NCBI GenBank assembly: GCA_019233975.1 | Contig: JAFALY010000008.1 | Location: forward strand, 1 to 64,000 | DNA from: Alphaproteobacteria bacterium | GTDB taxonomy: Bacteria; Pseudomonadota; Alphaproteobacteria; UBA9219 | Length of the DNA stretch: 64,000 nucleotides | Direction: 5' to 3' | Shown here: positions 49,705 through 60,061 of the stretch, in pieces | How positions within the stretch are numbered: position 1 is the first letter of the stretch | Layout: every line of letters starts with the position of its first letter | Notes under the pieces: model-generated | The model's input: only the letters and a program-made list of their open reading frames with translations | Told to the model about the DNA's origin: nothing | The model's database searches: none | Program-made: the position numbers and the translations under genes

Positions 49705-50316
49705 TTACGAAGCCTTCTTCGCGCGGGGCTTTTTGGCCTTGGGCGCTTCTTCGCCTTCTGCGGCTGTTTCGGCAGCGGGTGCGGCTTCGGCAGTCGGGGC
49801 TGCGGCGGTTTCTTCAGCCGGCTCTGCCGTCACGACGGTACCCTTTTGCGCCTGAACCAGGGCTTCTTCCTGTGTGCGGGCGACATTGACCGTTACCTTG
49901 ATGATAACTTCGGGGTGCAGCTTAACCTTCACCTGGAACAGGCCGAGCGTCTTGATGGGCGCGTCGATCTGAACCTGCGTGCGATCCAGCTTGTGACCGG
50001 CGGCGACGGCGGCATCCGACACGTCGCGGGCCGACACTGAACCGAACAGGTGGCCGCTTTCGGACGCCTGACGGATAATGACCAGCTTAAGGCTGTCCAG
50101 CTTGCCGGCCAACGCTTCGGCCTTGCTGCGTTCGGCGGCGTTACGCGCTTCCAGTTCGGCGCGTTGCTTTTCGAACAGTTCCAGATTCGCCTTGGTAGCG
50201 CGCAGCGCCTTGTTCTGCGGCAGCAGGAAATTACGGGCAAAGCCGGGGCGGACTTTGACCACCTGGCCCATGTGACCCAGGCGCTCGATGCGCTCCAACA
50301 AAATAACTTCGATCAT
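49705..50316 (-). CDS. rplI: Ribosomal protein bL9 with charged Ala-rich C-terminal extension
   Basis: MIEVILLERIERLGHMGQVVKVRPGFARNFLLPQNKA. Confidence 0.95.
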   Translation of the reverse strand: MIEVILLERIERLGHMGQVVKVRPGFARNFLLPQNKALRATKANLELFEKQRAELEARNAAERSKAEALAGKLDSLKLVIIRQASESGHLFGSVSARDVSDAAVAAGHKLDRTQVQIDAPIKTLGLFQVKVKLHPEVIIKVTVNVARTQEEALVQAQKGTVVTAEPAEETAAAPTAEAAPAAETAAEGEEAPKAKKPRAKKAS

Positions 50317-50336
50317 GATCTTCTCCTTTGGTTCAA

Positions 50337-51335
50337 TTAAAGCGTCGGTGTCGTCGGTTTGGTCGGCGTGAAACGTTGGCGGAAATGCGCCCACTGGTCG
50401 ATAACGCCCAAAAGCGCGACCAGAAGGACAAGCCAGACGAACAGGCTGATCAAGGCGTAAAAGGCAATCAGGAAAAACACGCCGCGCGGCTTGGTGGCGG
50501 CCCAGGCGTGAACGACGGCAAAGCCCACGAACATAAAGGGCAGGCCGAGGATCAGCGACAGGTTGCTGTCGATATAATCAAACGGTGCGGGCGCAAAGCT
50601 GCCGATCACGCCGGTCAGGGCAACCGCGTAAATCAACGGCACGGGAACTTGCAGTTCCTGCAGACGGAACGGTGCGCGCTTGTTCCACTTGAAGTTCATC
50701 AGGGCATGCTGCGCCAGACCAACCGCCATAATATTGACGATGATCCAGGCATAGGCCGCCAGCGCCGGTGTTACCAGAGCCAGGCGGTCGAGTATGGATT
50801 TTAAAAGAGTAACCTGATCGGCGCTGAAATGGCTGCCCAGCTGGTCGGTGATGGCGTGGAAAGCCTCGGTCGTCAGGGCCAGAAGGCCGCCTGGATGTGA
50901 CATGGTCAGGCCGACAACCGTCACGAAAACCAGACACGGGTAAACTGTAATGGCGGTCAATAAATGGCCTTCGGACAATCCGACGACAGGGATGGTTTCA
51001 CCTCTGGGTTTGCGGGTAAACATGACCAACGCACCGACGATGGTTGCCGGAACGGCATAGGAAAATGCGTAAATGAATGGAATGTTCAGGGGTTGCGTCG
51101 CCAGAAGGCTCGCCATACCGCTGAAAGAAGCGATCAGGCCGCCCAAGGCGCCGATGCCCATGGCCGCCATATAAAGCGGGATGGAAACGATATAGGCTAC
51201 GAAAAAGATCGCCGTTTCTGCATGCGACAACGCAACCACCAGCAGCGATGCGCTGACGGCCCCGGCCAGAATGGCGGCGACCAGGTGTTTAACCCGGGTC
51301 AGCCATCTGGCTTGTGTTGCAGAAACGGCGTTCAT
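50337..51335 (-). CDS. DUF2232-like multi-pass membrane protein
   Basis: Multiple TM segments; conserved location between rpsR and rplI. Confidence 0.75.
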   Translation of the reverse strand: MNAVSATQARWLTRVKHLVAAILAGAVSASLLVVALSHAETAIFFVAYIVSIPLYMAAMGIGALGGLIASFSGMASLLATQPLNIPFIYAFSYAVPATIVGALVMFTRKPRGETIPVVGLSEGHLLTAITVYPCLVFVTVVGLTMSHPGGLLALTTEAFHAITDQLGSHFSADQVTLLKSILDRLALVTPALAAYAWIIVNIMAVGLAQHALMNFKWNKRAPFRLQELQVPVPLIYAVALTGVIGSFAPAPFDYIDSNLSLILGLPFMFVGFAVVHAWAATKPRGVFFLIAFYALISLFVWLVLLVALLGVIDQWAHFRQRFTPTKPTTPTL

Positions 51336-51358
51336 GATCGTTCGTACTCAGCCTTGGC

Positions 51359-51637
51359 TTAGTTAGCCCCGCCGCGCTTGTCGGCGTAGGGCAACAGAGC
51401 CAGATAGCGCGCGCGCTTGATGGCCTGGGCCAGTTCGCGTTGCTTTTTAGCGGACACGGCCGTGATACGGCTCGGCATAATCTTGCCGCGTTCCGAGATA
51501 TAGCGGCGCAGCAAGTTGATGTCCTTATAGTCGATCTTCGGCGCGTGCTTGCCGGTGAAGGGGCAGCTCTTCGGACGACCGCGGAAACCGCCAAAGCTAC
51601 GGCGTTGGCCGCCTGTGTTGCTCATTTCGGTGCTCAT
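51359..51637 (-). CDS. rpsR: Ribosomal protein bS18
   Basis: [50 protein letters not shown]. Confidence 0.96.
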   Translation of the reverse strand: MSTEMSNTGGQRRSFGGFRGRPKSCPFTGKHAPKIDYKDINLLRRYISERGKIMPSRITAVSAKKQRELAQAIKRARYLALLPYADKRGGAN

Positions 51638-52059
51638 GCTGCGTCTCCTTCAAAAGATTCCTTGGTTTCCTTGTTGTCGCGCGGGCCACGGCGGGGACGG
51701 TCGAATGAACCACCCGTGCTGCTGCGTTCGGCGCGTTCTTCCTTGCGCATGATGGCCGAAGGACCGGTTTCCAGTTCTTCGACGCGGATGGTGGAAAAGC
51801 GCAACACATCTTCATTGATGCGCAGCGTGCGTTCCATTTCCGCGACGGCGGCCGGCGGGCAGTCCAGATTCATCAGGACATAGTGACCCTTGCGGTTCTT
51901 GTTGATGCGATAGGCGAGGGTACGCAGACCCCATTGTTCGGTCTTGGTGACCTTGCCGCCCTTGGCTTGGATGATGTCGTTGCAGCTGGTTGTCAGTGCC
52001 TCGACTTGTGACGCGGCGATATCCTGACGCGCAATAAAGATAGACTCGTAGAATGGCAT
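51634..52059 (-). CDS. rpsF: Ribosomal protein bS6
   Basis: [23 protein letters not shown]...[24 protein letters not shown]. Confidence 0.95.
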   Translation of the reverse strand: MPFYESIFIARQDIAASQVEALTTSCNDIIQAKGGKVTKTEQWGLRTLAYRINKNRKGHYVLMNLDCPPAAVAEMERTLRINEDVLRFSTIRVEELETGPSAIMRKEERAERSSTGGSFDRPRRGPRDNKETKESFEGDAA

Positions 52060-52242
52060 AACGCACACTCCCCCTGGGTTTAAACGGTTGGCTGCCGGAT
52101 GGAGATCATCCCCATGCATCGGCGGGACCAACCAAGCCGACCCCAAATGGGCCGACAAGGAGCTATAAAGATCGCGCTTTTAGCGTTCCGGGCAGGGGAT
52201 TGCAAGTAGAATTAGCCTTATAACGTGCGGCAGGGCGTCAGG

Positions 52243-53397
52243 CTAACGCGGGGTGGCGGCGATATTAATCGTGACTTTCACAGCCTTTTTAACCATTTCG
52301 TCGTCATCCCATTGATTTATACCAATGTTATAGTCGCTACGGCTCAGGTCAACCTGCCCCTTGGCATAGGTTATACCATCCACAACCCGCAGGCAGAACG
52401 GCAGATCAACCGCATGGCTGATTCCTTTGATGGACAGCGTACCCGGCGCCAGAAAACAGTCATTGCCTGTTGACTTGATGTTGGCCGCTGTAAATTTGGC
52501 TTGCGGGAATTCGGCTGCATTGAACCATTCAAATTGCGGCAGGTAGGTATCGCGTTCCTTACTGCCCGCAGTGGCGCTGGTGATGTCCACCAGGGTGGTG
52601 ATGTACCCGTTTTCGGGATGGTTCGGGTCAAAGTCGATATTCGCCGTAAATTTTTTGAAATCGCCGTCGAACTTCTCACCGCTTTGTGTGCCGGTGAAGG
52701 TGATGCCGCTATGTTTGTAATCAACAGCCCAGGGATGGCTGGCTGCGTGTGCCGGGCCGGGTAATAGCAAGCCGATGCTCAGCAGCAGGGCTATGGCCGT
52801 GCCGTTCAAACGCTTCAGCAAACCGTGCAGGAAACGTGGCGCCATACGCAGCAGGATATCATCGCGGTTGATGAAGTGGTGTTTCAGAGCTGCTGCGGCG
52901 TGCAGCGCTACAAATGCTGCGATCACATAGGCGATTATGCCATGCGCATCACCAAACAGGTCATGAATTTCTTTTTTGTTCTCCAGGTCTCCCAGGTAGG
53001 GAATGGCCGGCCATGGCACGATGTTGAACAACAAGGTGCGTAATTTGAAAGTGGATGTCGAAATCACCACCCACCCTGTGATCGGCATAATAATCATCAG
53101 GGCGTACAGAAGGTAGTGTGTGCCGTGGGCCAGTTTGATCTCCCACGGTTTGGCGGTGGCGGGCAAGGCGGGCGCGGCGTGAGTCAGGCGCCAGCCGATG
53201 CGGACAAGCGCCAGCAACAGAATCGATACGCCGATGGATTTGTGTAACTGGAACAGACTGAATTTTGCGGGGTCTGTGTTGGGCATGTCCGTCATGATCC
53301 AGCCCAGCGCCAGCATGCCGAGGATGGCGAGGCCGATCAGCCAGTGAAGCGTTTTTGCGACAACGTTATAGGCGGTAACAGTGGATACTGAAGACAT
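52243..53397 (-). CDS. Cytochrome b561 - YceI domain fusion protein
   Basis: N-terminal b561 (LHWLIGLAILGMLALGWIM, LHKSIGVSILLLALVRIGWR, DAHGIIAYVIAAFVALHAAAALKHH); C-terminal YceI (WAVDYKHSGITFTGTQSGEKFDGDFKKFTANIDFD). Confidence 0.87.
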   Translation of the reverse strand: MSSVSTVTAYNVVAKTLHWLIGLAILGMLALGWIMTDMPNTDPAKFSLFQLHKSIGVSILLLALVRIGWRLTHAAPALPATAKPWEIKLAHGTHYLLYALMIIMPITGWVVISTSTFKLRTLLFNIVPWPAIPYLGDLENKKEIHDLFGDAHGIIAYVIAAFVALHAAAALKHHFINRDDILLRMAPRFLHGLLKRLNGTAIALLLSIGLLLPGPAHAASHPWAVDYKHSGITFTGTQSGEKFDGDFKKFTANIDFDPNHPENGYITTLVDITSATAGSKERDTYLPQFEWFNAAEFPQAKFTAANIKSTGNDCFLAPGTLSIKGISHAVDLPFCLRVVDGITYAKGQVDLSRSDYNIGINQWDDDEMVKKAVKVTINIAATPR

Positions 53398-53552
53398 TGA
53401 ATCCTCCACCTTATCAATCGGATGTGGAGGGAGTTTGCCCGACATGCAGCAAAATTCAAGCCAATTTTAATATTTCTTAAGCATAGTGCGTCGATAAGGT
53501 TTTAGGGATATACCTACCCGGGTTCGTTGCTTTTCCTGTTCCAGGATTTTTC

Positions 53553-54731
53553 ATGACTTCCTTCCGCCCCATGCTGGATCGTTATGTCGTGCCAGACATG
53601 CCATCGACAAGCGACATCCTGCCGTTTCTGCGGCAGATAGAAAGCAACAGGTGGTATTCGAATTTTGGCCCGTTGGTGCGTGAGTTCGAAAAACAGATGA
53701 CGCAGTTCCTGCAATCGACCGCGAACCCGGTCGCAGATAAGCCATTGCACCTTGTGACCCTGTCCACCTGCTATGACGCGTTACGGGTCGGGCTGCAGAC
53801 GTTTCATTTGCCAAGGGACGCGCAGGTTCTAGTGCCTGCGGTGACTTTTCCGGCCTGTGCGCTCGCCGTACAGCATGCGGGACTGACGCCTGTGCTGGCG
53901 GATGTGGATGTCACACAGTGGCAACTGACGCCGCACATAGCCCGTCAGATTGTCGCGCGTAACCCTGTGCGTGCCGTGATGCCTGTGGCCGTTTATGGCG
54001 TACCGGTGCCGTGGCAGGAATGGGATGCCTTTGTCGCCGATACAGGTGTGCCGGTTATTATCGACGCCGCCGCCGCGCTGGAGGTACAAAAAATACCGAC
54101 GCGTTGTCTGGTGGCGCACAGCCTGCATGCGACTAAGCCTTTTGGTATCGGCGAAGGCGGCGTTCTGGTCGCGCGTGATCCCGCCGTCGTGCATGAAGCG
54201 CGTCGCCTGACCAATTTCGGAACGGAACAACGCATTACGCTCGCTAGCGGCACCAATTCGAAGATGAGCGAATATCACGCTGCCGTTGGCCTCGCACAAA
54301 TGGCGCGTTGGCCGCAGGTGAAAAAACGCCGCACCGATATTCTTCAGCGGTTGAAGACGGCCATGAACAGGACGGGTCTTGGTTTTTCGTTCCAGCCAAA
54401 TCTGGAACAGGCCGTACCCAGTATCATTATGCTGCGGACGCCGGATGGACAGGCCGCGCGCCTGATTGACGGGCTACAGGCGGCAGGCATTTTTGCGCAT
54501 CAAATGTATCTGCCACCGCTTTACAGGCACCCGCATTTCGCCAGAACGGCAATCGTTAACGCCGAAGGCGTTGTTCTGAAAGACGAGGCGGACGAAATCA
54601 GCCGTAGCGCCCATATGCCCAACAGTGAATGGATGGCGCAAAATCTGCTGGGCCTTCCGTTCCATCCCTTTCTGGATCAAGAAGATATCGACGATATGGT
54701 CAAAACATTGGTGACATTGGCGTCCGCCTAG
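53553..54731 (+). CDS. DegT/DnrJ/EryC1-family PLP aminotransferase
   Basis: VLVPAVTFPACALAVQHAGLTPVLADVD; HATKPFGIGEGGVLV (PLP Lys). Confidence 0.83.
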   Translation: MTSFRPMLDRYVVPDMPSTSDILPFLRQIESNRWYSNFGPLVREFEKQMTQFLQSTANPVADKPLHLVTLSTCYDALRVGLQTFHLPRDAQVLVPAVTFPACALAVQHAGLTPVLADVDVTQWQLTPHIARQIVARNPVRAVMPVAVYGVPVPWQEWDAFVADTGVPVIIDAAAALEVQKIPTRCLVAHSLHATKPFGIGEGGVLVARDPAVVHEARRLTNFGTEQRITLASGTNSKMSEYHAAVGLAQMARWPQVKKRRTDILQRLKTAMNRTGLGFSFQPNLEQAVPSIIMLRTPDGQAARLIDGLQAAGIFAHQMYLPPLYRHPHFARTAIVNAEGVVLKDEADEISRSAHMPNSEWMAQNLLGLPFHPFLDQEDIDDMVKTLVTLASA

Positions 54732-54816
54732 GGCTTTCGAAACCCTAATCCCGTCACCCCTTTGCCCCAATCCCGCCACAGCTTGAAACTATAAAAAAGG
54801 CTGGAAACAGGGTATA

Positions 54817-55380
54817 ATGAACCTCATGAAACATGGTTCTCTGCTCATCATCGCGCTTGGCGCGTTTTTGCTTTCGCCCGCTTTGGCGCAGGCCAGTGAT
54901 GTTGGCGTGCTGTCGACCTTGATGGGTGCCGGGTTCGGCGGCCTAGTCGGTAGTCAGTTCGGCAAGGGGCCGGGCAATGTTGCAGCGACGGCAACCGGCG
55001 TGATGGTTGGCGGTCTGATCGGCAGCGAAGTCGGCAACAACATCGACCGCCCGCATTACACAACGGCCTACCCGGCTTACACAACTGTTTATACGCCTGC
55101 CTATTATGCAGCACCCGTTTATGTGCCGAATTATGTGGCGCCACCTGCGCCCACACCGGTTGTTGTCACGCCGGTTTATACCCAACCCGTTTACGCTCAG
55201 CCGGTTTATACGCAGCCTGTCTATGCCGTGCCTGAACCGCAACCCACCACTTATGTGGATCAGGAGTCGGGCCGTTATTGCAGGGAATATTCCGAGCGCG
55301 TGCAAATCGGCGGACAGTTGCGCGAAAGCTATGGCACGGCCTGCATGCAGCCCGACGGCACATGGCGCATTATCGAGTAA
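54817..55380 (+). CDS. Glycine-zipper outer-membrane/surface protein
   Basis: Signal peptide; GAGFGGLVGSQFGKGPGNVAATATGVMVGGLIGSEVGNNID; Tyr/Pro/Val repeat region. Confidence 0.75.
   Translation: MNLMKHGSLLIIALGAFLLSPALAQASDVGVLSTLMGAGFGGLVGSQFGKGPGNVAATATGVMVGGLIGSEVGNNIDRPHYTTAYPAYTTVYTPAYYAAPVYVPNYVAPPAPTPVVVTPVYTQPVYAQPVYTQPVYAVPEPQPTTYVDQESGRYCREYSERVQIGGQLRESYGTACMQPDGTWRIIE
55171..55230 (+). repeat. In-frame short tandem repeat encoding (V-Y-T/A-Q-P)n
   Basis: Sequence gtttatacccaacccgtttacgctcagccggtttatacgcagcctgtctatgcc encodes VYTQPVYAQPVYTQPVYA. Confidence 0.8.
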
Positions 55381-55464
55381 TTTAGTAAGCGCCGATATTC
55401 CACATCTCTCTGTCTTTTTAGAAAATCCTATTCGTGATGAAAAGCCATATGTTATGAAGCCCGC

Positions 55465-56517
55465 ATGACCGAGCTTTTGACCGCCGATTTTGACTTTGAC
55501 CTGCCGCCCGAGCGTATTGCGCAAGCAGCCGTGGAACCGCGCGACCATGCACGCCTTTTGCATGTGCGGGCCGATGGGCTGTACGACCACCATGTGTATG
55601 ACCTGCCGGATCTGCTACAGGCGGGCGATGTTCTGGTCGTCAACGACACCAAAGTTATTCCCGCCCGTATCTATGGACGGCGCGGCGATGTGGCCGTTGA
55701 GGTTTTGCTGCACAAAAAGCATGTTGCCAATGCCGATGGCCAGATCTGGCGCGCTTTTGCACGTCCGGGTAAAAGGCTGAAGGCGGGCGACACCATTTGT
55801 TTTGCCGATGATTTTACAGCCACGATTGTCGAGAAACTGGAGGGTGGGGAGATTTTACTACACCTCGCCTATGACGATGTTGCGCTGATGCAGGCGTTGG
55901 AGAAATATGGTGAACCGCCCCTGCCGCCCTATATACATCGTGAACAAGGGGCTGCGTTGGCTGACCGTGACCGGTATCAGACGGTCTATGCCCGGCATGA
56001 AGGGTCGGTTGCCGCGCCGACGGCGGGTTTGCATTTCACACCGGAGTTGCTGGAACGTTTGCGGGGCAAGGGTATCGAGATTGCGCGCGTCACGTTGCAT
56101 GTCGGGGCGGGAACATTTTTGCCTGTAAAGGCTGAACGTTTGTCCGAGCACAAAATGCACGCGGAATACGGCGTGGTGACACCGGACGTTGCGGATCAGG
56201 TCAACGCTGCGCGCAAGGCCGGTCGGCGCATTGTGGCGGTGGGAACGACGGCGCTACGCCTTCTGGAGTCCGCTGCGGGTGATAACGGCGATTTACGGCC
56301 TTTTGCGGCAGAAACTTCGATCTTCATTTATCCCGGCTATCGCTTTAAGATCGTGGACGCGCTGATGACGAATTTCCACTTGCCGCAATCGACCCTGTTT
56401 ATGCTGGTGTCCGCTTTTGCCGGTATGGACCGGATGCGTCAGGCTTATGCGCACGCGATTAGCAGTGAATACCGTTTTTATTCTTATGGTGACGCAAGTT
56501 TATTGGAAAAGGCATGA
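55465..56517 (+). CDS. queA: S-adenosylmethionine:tRNA ribosyltransferase-isomerase
   Basis: [58 protein letters not shown]. Confidence 0.96.
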   Translation: MTELLTADFDFDLPPERIAQAAVEPRDHARLLHVRADGLYDHHVYDLPDLLQAGDVLVVNDTKVIPARIYGRRGDVAVEVLLHKKHVANADGQIWRAFARPGKRLKAGDTICFADDFTATIVEKLEGGEILLHLAYDDVALMQALEKYGEPPLPPYIHREQGAALADRDRYQTVYARHEGSVAAPTAGLHFTPELLERLRGKGIEIARVTLHVGAGTFLPVKAERLSEHKMHAEYGVVTPDVADQVNAARKAGRRIVAVGTTALRLLESAAGDNGDLRPFAAETSIFIYPGYRFKIVDALMTNFHLPQSTLFMLVSAFAGMDRMRQAYAHAISSEYRFYSYGDASLLEKA

Positions 56518-57656
56518 CAGGCAGTAATCCCGTTTTTTCATTCACCCGTTTGGCAACCGATGGCGCGGCGCGTCGTGGCCGTGTAACCACCGCGCATGGC
56601 ACGTTTGAAACGCCCTGCTTTATGGCGACGGCGACAGGCGCCACGGTCAAGGGATTGACGGTTGACACTGTGCGTGCGGTTGGTGCCGAACTTGCCATCT
56701 GCAACACCTATCATTTGATGCTGCGCCCCTCGGCTGAACGCGTGGCGGCGCTGGGTGGCTTGCATAAGTTCATGAACTGGAGCGGGCCCATCCTGACCGA
56801 CTCTGGCGGGTTTCAGGTGATGTCATTGTCCAAACTGCGCGATATGACGGAAAAGGGCGTCGTGTTCCGCTCGCACATAGACGGCAGCAAGCACGAGTTG
56901 TCGCCTGAGCGGTCGATGGAGATTCAGCACCTGCTCGACTCTAACATCACCATGTGCCTTGACGAATGCACGCCGCATCCGGCCACGCATGACGAAGCCG
57001 CACGTTCTATGCGGATGTCCATGCGCTGGGCCGAACGTTGCAAGAAAGCGTTTGTGCAGCGTCCGGGTTATGCCCTGTTCGGCATTAATCAGGGCAGCAC
57101 CTATGGTGATCTGCGCGAAGAATCCGCGCGCCATCTGCGCGATATCGACTTTGACGGCTATGGCATCGGCGGCCTGGCGGTTGGCGAAGGGCAGGCGGAA
57201 ATGTTCCGCATTCTGGATATCAATGTCCCTGCTTTGCCGGATGACAAACCGCGCTACCTGATGGGCGTTGGCCGTCCGGATGATCTGGTCGGGGCCGTCA
57301 TGCGTGGCGTTGATATGTTCGATTGTGTGATGCCCACACGTTCGGGCCGCACGGGGCAGGCCTTTACGCGCCGTGGCACGGTCAATATGCGCAATGCGCG
57401 CCATCTCGATGATAACAGGCCACTTGATGCCACCTGCGCCTGCACGACCTGCACGGGCTATTCGCGCGCCTATCTGCATCACCTGTTCCGGGCCGAAGAA
57501 ATGCTGGGTCCCATTTTGTTGACGACGCACAATTTGTATTACTATCAGGGGTTGATGCGCGACATGCGGCAAGCGATCGAGGCCGGCAGTCTGCAGGACT
57601 ACGCCGCCGCGTTTCATGCTGATCAAGCCCTGGGCGATGTGGAGCCGTTATCATGA
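56514..57656 (+). CDS. tgt: tRNA-guanine transglycosylase
   Basis: [59 protein letters not shown]; zinc-site CACTTC. Confidence 0.97.
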   Translation: MTGSNPVFSFTRLATDGAARRGRVTTAHGTFETPCFMATATGATVKGLTVDTVRAVGAELAICNTYHLMLRPSAERVAALGGLHKFMNWSGPILTDSGGFQVMSLSKLRDMTEKGVVFRSHIDGSKHELSPERSMEIQHLLDSNITMCLDECTPHPATHDEAARSMRMSMRWAERCKKAFVQRPGYALFGINQGSTYGDLREESARHLRDIDFDGYGIGGLAVGEGQAEMFRILDINVPALPDDKPRYLMGVGRPDDLVGAVMRGVDMFDCVMPTRSGRTGQAFTRRGTVNMRNARHLDDNRPLDATCACTTCTGYSRAYLHHLFRAEEMLGPILLTTHNLYYYQGLMRDMRQAIEAGSLQDYAAAFHADQALGDVEPLS

Positions 57657-58159
57657 CCGTAACCCTGCGGCCTATTCTTCTGGCGGGATTGATCGCCTTG
57701 CTTGTGGCGCCCGTTTTCGCAGCGGACAGGGACGAAGAAAAACCGACCGGCCTGCCGGTGCCGCGCTTTGCCTCGTTGCGTAGTGAAGAGGTCAATATGC
57801 GCGCGGGGCCGGGCACGCGTTACCCGATCGAATGGGTTTATAACCGCAAGGGTTTGCCGGTCGAAATTGTGGCTGAGTTTGACATCTGGCGTCGTGTGCG
57901 CGACCCGGAAGGAACCGAAGGCTGGGTTCACAAAACAGAAATTACCGGCAAACGTATGGCCATTGTCACTGGCGGCCCGCGTGAATTACGCGAAGAACCG
58001 CAGGATACAGCCGCCATCAAGGCGCATCTGGAGGCTGGCGCCATCGGCCAGATATCCAGTTGCCAGCGAGACTGGTGCAAGCTGAAGTTTGATGGCGTTA
58101 AGGGGTATTTACGCAAAAACCAGCTATGGGGTGCCTACCCGGCCGAGGTTTTTGAATAA
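57653..58159 (+). CDS. SH3-like domain secreted protein
   Basis: Signal peptide; [47 protein letters not shown]. Confidence 0.85.
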   Translation: MTVTLRPILLAGLIALLVAPVFAADRDEEKPTGLPVPRFASLRSEEVNMRAGPGTRYPIEWVYNRKGLPVEIVAEFDIWRRVRDPEGTEGWVHKTEITGKRMAIVTGGPRELREEPQDTAAIKAHLEAGAIGQISSCQRDWCKLKFDGVKGYLRKNQLWGAYPAEVFE

Positions 58160-58244
58160 GGTTAAATGCATCGGTACAGCATCGCGACTGGGGGCTGGAC
58201 ATTCACGCCCTTCTTGCCTATAAGCACCCTTCCGTATTTCCGGC

Positions 58245-58320
58245 GCCCAGGTAGCTCAGTTGGTAGAGCAGGGGATTGAAAATCCCCGTGTCGGCGGTTC
58301 AATTCCGTCCCTGGGCACCA
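58245..58320 (+). tRNA. tRNA-Phe (GAA), CCA encoded
   Basis: Cloverleaf: GCCCAGG acceptor, TAGCTCAGTTGGTAGAGCA D-arm, GGGGATTGAAAATCCCC anticodon arm, GGTTCAATTCC T-arm, CCTGGGC + ACCA. Confidence 0.97.
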
Positions 58321-60042
58321 TTAACCGTTCGTCCCTGAACCGTTCACGGCGCAATTCTTCCTTAATGCTTCCTCTGCGGCCTCAAAGCTTGGCGCGAAGC
58401 GTATTTTGTCCAGCAGGCCATGGTCGATGATCTGCTGCAGGTTGTTGCGAACCCTGTCGCGGGCACCGCAGACCGTTACCGTTGCGTCGTCGGCAACCGC
58501 GCGACGCAGAAAATCGCCAAAAGCAAGTGCGCCGCTGGTGTCGATCAACGGCACTTCTTCAAATCGTAAAATATAATGCTGGCTTTGCGGCCCGATCTGG
58601 TCGAGCGCGTCTTTCAGCGCGCTCGTGCTGCCGAAAAACAGGGGGCCGCGGAATGTCAGCACGGTTGTGTCTTTGGGCAGGTCGGGCAGGGGGACATAGG
58701 GCGGCCTGTTATCCGCAAAGTCATCGTGATCTTCTTCAATCAATCGCGCACCTGCTGTACCTGTGCCGTTGCCTTCGATGGTTGAAAGCTGCGCCATGCG
58801 ATGCATGAAGATAAAGGCCGCCAGTACCATGCCGACCTCAATCGCGACTGTCAGATCAACAACAACCGTCAGGCCAAAGGTGAGGAGAAGGACGGCCCTG
58901 TCGCCGCCGGATGTTTTCAGCAAAAGCCTGAATCGATGTAGTTCCGCCATATTAAGAGCAACGACCATGAGAATGGCAGCAAGCGCCGATAGCGGCACAT
59001 AGTACGCCAACGGTGCCAGTGCCAGCATAAAGGCTAGTAAAAACGCTGCATGCATCATACCTGCCACTGGCGAGTGCGCGCCGGAACGAATATTGGTGGC
59101 GGTTCGCGCGATAGCGCCCGTCGCCGGCATGCCCGCCATGGCTGCGGATGCAATATTCGCGATGCCCTGCGCCACCAGTTCCATGTTCGAACGGTGACGA
59201 CGGCCTGTCATCTGGTCTGCCACCACGGCGGATAGCAATGACTCCACACCCGCCAGCAGCGCGATGGTAAAGGCGCTTGGTAAAATATCGTGCACCTTGT
59301 CCCATGACCAGAACGTGAGACTGGGCGCAGGCAGGGTCGACGGCACGCCACCGAATTTGGAGCCGATGGTTTCAATTGGCAGATGCAGCAGATATGTTGC
59401 CAGCGACGCGACGACAGTGACAATAAGAAATCCCGGGATTTTGGGCGCCACACGCCGTAGCAGTAAAATGGTCAGCAGCGAGATAATCGCCACCGCCGAT
59501 GCCGTCGGGTTCAATGTGTCATGCACATCCCAAAGGGCCTGTATCTTCGGCAAAAAATCCGCAGGCACATGCGCCGCTGTCAGGCCAAAGAAATCCTTGA
59601 TCTGACTGACGGTAATCACGGTGGCGATGCCCGTGGTGAAGCCTGTGGTGACAGGATCCGGGATATATTTGATCCATGTGCCGACGCGCAACAATCCGGC
59701 AGCCACCAGCATGACGCCCGCGATCATCGTCGCCATCAGCAACCCGTCATAACCGTGGCGCGCAATGACGCCGTAAACGATGACAACAAACGCGCCCGTT
59801 GGTCCGCCAATCTGGAACCGGCTGCCGCCAAGGAATGAAATGAAGAAACCCGCGACGATTGCGGTAATCAGGCCGCGTTCCGGTGTGGTGCCGGAGGCAA
59901 TCGCCAACGCCATGGCCAGCGGCAGGGCCACAATGGCAACGGTCAACCCGGCGATCATGTCGCCGCGAAAGGCCCTCAGGTCATAACCCTGTCGCAGAAC
60001 CGTTACTGTCTTGGGAACAAATAATCGCCAGTCCTGCAACAT
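58321..60042 (-). CDS. SulP-family anion transporter with STAS domain
   Basis: GDMIAGLTVAIVALPLAMALAIASG; GGTNG-type TM regions; C-terminal STAS LRFEEVPLIDTSGALAFGDFL. Confidence 0.92.
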   Translation of the reverse strand: MLQDWRLFVPKTVTVLRQGYDLRAFRGDMIAGLTVAIVALPLAMALAIASGTTPERGLITAIVAGFFISFLGGSRFQIGGPTGAFVVIVYGVIARHGYDGLLMATMIAGVMLVAAGLLRVGTWIKYIPDPVTTGFTTGIATVITVSQIKDFFGLTAAHVPADFLPKIQALWDVHDTLNPTASAVAIISLLTILLLRRVAPKIPGFLIVTVVASLATYLLHLPIETIGSKFGGVPSTLPAPSLTFWSWDKVHDILPSAFTIALLAGVESLLSAVVADQMTGRRHRSNMELVAQGIANIASAAMAGMPATGAIARTATNIRSGAHSPVAGMMHAAFLLAFMLALAPLAYYVPLSALAAILMVVALNMAELHRFRLLLKTSGGDRAVLLLTFGLTVVVDLTVAIEVGMVLAAFIFMHRMAQLSTIEGNGTGTAGARLIEEDHDDFADNRPPYVPLPDLPKDTTVLTFRGPLFFGSTSALKDALDQIGPQSQHYILRFEEVPLIDTSGALAFGDFLRRAVADDATVTVCGARDRVRNNLQQIIDHGLLDKIRFAPSFEAAEEALRKNCAVNGSGTNG

Positions 60043-60061
60043 CGTCCATGCCCCTTATCGT

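Noticed and set aside
58245-58320. tRNA-Phe as an integration site for a mobile element
   Set aside because: No integrase and no duplicated 3' tRNA fragment noticed in the window
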